Origin: an uncultured Faecalibacterium sp.
GTDB taxonomy: Bacteria; Bacillota; Clostridia; Oscillospirales; Ruminococcaceae
Assembly (NCBI GenBank): GCA_934518555.1
Contig: CAKSXW010000009.1
Location: forward strand, 1 to 52,319
Direction: 5' to 3'
Length of the DNA stretch: 52,319 bases
Shown: positions 51,468-52,319 of the stretch, piece after piece
How the letters are laid out: each line of letters opens with the position of its first letter
Numbering within the stretch: the first letter of the stretch is position 1
The notes under the pieces: model-generated
Databases searched by the model: none
Seen by the model: only the letters and a program-made list of their open reading frames with translations
Told to the model about the DNA's origin: nothing
Translations under genes and position numbers: made by a program

Positions 51468-52319
51468 TTACTTGTTGCGGATGTACTCATCCATGGCCTT
51501 GGCGGCTGCCTTGCCGGCACCCATGGCCTTGATGACGGTGGCAGCACCGGTGACGGCGTCGCCGCCGGCGTACACGCCGTCACGGCTGGTCTTGCCGTCG
51601 TCGCCGTCGGTGACGATGCAGCCGTGCTTGTTGGTCTCCAGGCCCGGGGTGGTGGAGCGGATCAGGGGGTTGGGGCTGGTGCCCAGGCTCATGATCACGG
51701 TGTCCACATCCAGCTCGAACTCGCTGCCCTGCTTTTCAATGGGGCGGCGGCGGCCGGAAGCATCAGGCTCGCCCAGCTCCATCTCGATGCAGGTCATGGA
51801 CTTTACAAAGCCCTCCTCGTCGGCGTGGATCTCCACAGGGTTACAGAGGGTCTTGAAGATGATGCCCTCCTCCTCGGCGTGCTCCACTTCCTCCTTACGG
51901 GCAGGCAGCTCGGCCATGCCGCGGCGGTAGACGATGTACACGGTCTCGGCACCCAGGCGCAGTGCGCTGCGGGCAGCGTCCATAGCCACGTTGCCGCCGC
52001 CCACCACGGCCACCTTTTTGCCGGTGCGGATGGGGGTCTTGCTGGTGGGCAGGTAAGCCTTCATCAAGTTGGAACGGGTCAGGAACTCGTTGGCAGAGTA
52101 CACGCCCTTCAAGCTCTCGCCGGGAATGTTCATGAACCGGGGCAGGCCGGCACCGGAGCCTACGAACACGGCCTCGTAGCCGTACTCCTCCATGAGCTCG
52201 TCGATGGTCAGTACCTTGCCGATGACCATGTTGCACTCAAAGTCCACGCCCATCTTCTTCAGGCCGTCGATCTCCTGCTGGACGATGGCCTTGGGCAGAC
52301 GGAACTCGGGGATGCCGTA
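51468..52319 (-). CDS. Glutamate synthase small-subunit-type NAD(P)H oxidoreductase (5' end outside window)
   Basis: The frame is open to the window edge (52319), so the N-terminal Fe-S part is missing and 283 residues are visible. YGIPEFRLPK at the edge, the pyridine-nucleotide site VAVVGGGNVAMDAARSAL with AETVYIVYRR, and the C-terminal FAD segment GDAVTGAATVIKAMGAGK are hallmarks of GltD-like flavoproteins. These pass electrons from NAD(P)H to glutamate synthase; close relatives are the NfnB/SudA-type transhydrogenase subunits, and the visible part does not exclude them. The missing 5' neighbour would decide. Confidence 0.88.
   Translation of the reverse strand, partial: YGIPEFRLPKAIVQQEIDGLKKMGVDFECNMVIGKVLTIDELMEEYGYEAVFVGSGAGLPRFMNIPGESLKGVYSANEFLTRSNLMKAYLPTSKTPIRTGKKVAVVGGGNVAMDAARSALRLGAETVYIVYRRGMAELPARKEEVEHAEEEGIIFKTLCNPVEIHADEEGFVKSMTCIEMELGEPDASGRRRPIEKQGSEFELDVDTVIMSLGTSPNPLIRSTTPGLETNKHGCIVTDGDDGKTSRDGVYAGGDAVTGAATVIKAMGAGKAAAKAMDEYIRNK

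Noticed and set aside
1..52319. CRISPR arrays, insertion sequences or prophage
   Set aside because: No regularly spaced repeats, transposase, integrase or phage structural gene was seen on either strand.

Overview
This 52.3 kb window is chromosomal DNA from a GC-rich, low-redox Gram-positive anaerobe. PolC as replicative polymerase, the pyrH-frr-uppS-cdsA-dxr-rseP-ispG-polC order, sortase-anchored surface proteins, strong AGGAGG ribosome sites, near-consensus sigma-A promoters and 2-hydroxyacyl-CoA dehydratase-type enzymes all point to Clostridia. The GC content, the intergenic palindromes and the His/Cys-rich surface protein suggest the Faecalibacterium/Gemmiger/Subdoligranulum branch of the Oscillospiraceae; that placement is inference. 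I see no prophage, insertion sequence or CRISPR array.

Layout, left to right. (1) 1-3770: the 3' end of purL, then purB, with a palindromic repeat between them, then an RsuA-type pseudouridine synthase. (2) 4035-9817: a PucR/CdaR-type regulator followed by ftsE-ftsX, an EnvC-like M23 activator, a 35-residue membrane peptide and a CtpA-type protease, which together make a cell-wall hydrolysis and division module. (3) 9966-22280: ksgA, convergent tRNA-Thr and tRNA-Gly, then pyrH, frr, uppS, cdsA, dxr, rseP, ispG and polC. polC carries one in-frame TAG at the exit of its exonuclease insert, with a well-spaced Shine-Dalgarno and GTG straight after it. (4) 22599-28481: a two-gene acyl-CoA dehydratase activase/dehydratase-like pair with a second palindromic repeat at the junction, then an amidohydrolase. 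(5) 28566-32272, minus strand: a MoxR ATPase and VWA protein pair and an unrecognised 245-residue protein with its own promoter. (6) 32474-35596: an exported FMN/FAD flavoprotein reductase divergent from a LysR regulator, their promoters sharing the -35 region. (7) 35685-40282, minus strand: a MarR regulator and a heterodimeric ABC exporter with one consensus and one degenerate ATP site. (8) 40665-47344: a sortase operon with a 1732-residue LPTTG surface protein, a small LPQAG pilin-like protein and one sortase, preceded by a roughly 190-nt structured leader. (9) 47429-51277, minus strand: a pyroglutamate cluster (two-part 5-oxoproline transporter, M29-like peptidase, pyroglutamyl peptidase) and a small membrane protein. 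(10) 51468-52319: the 3' part of a glutamate synthase small-subunit-type oxidoreductase.

I read the stop codons of 38 genes directly: 22 are TGA, 16 TAA and none TAG, so the TAG inside polC is the only in-frame amber codon I met. The features most worth following up are the split polC, the split activase/dehydratase pair, the surface-protein operon with its six H-x-H-x3-C motifs and leader, and the MoxR/VWA locus.
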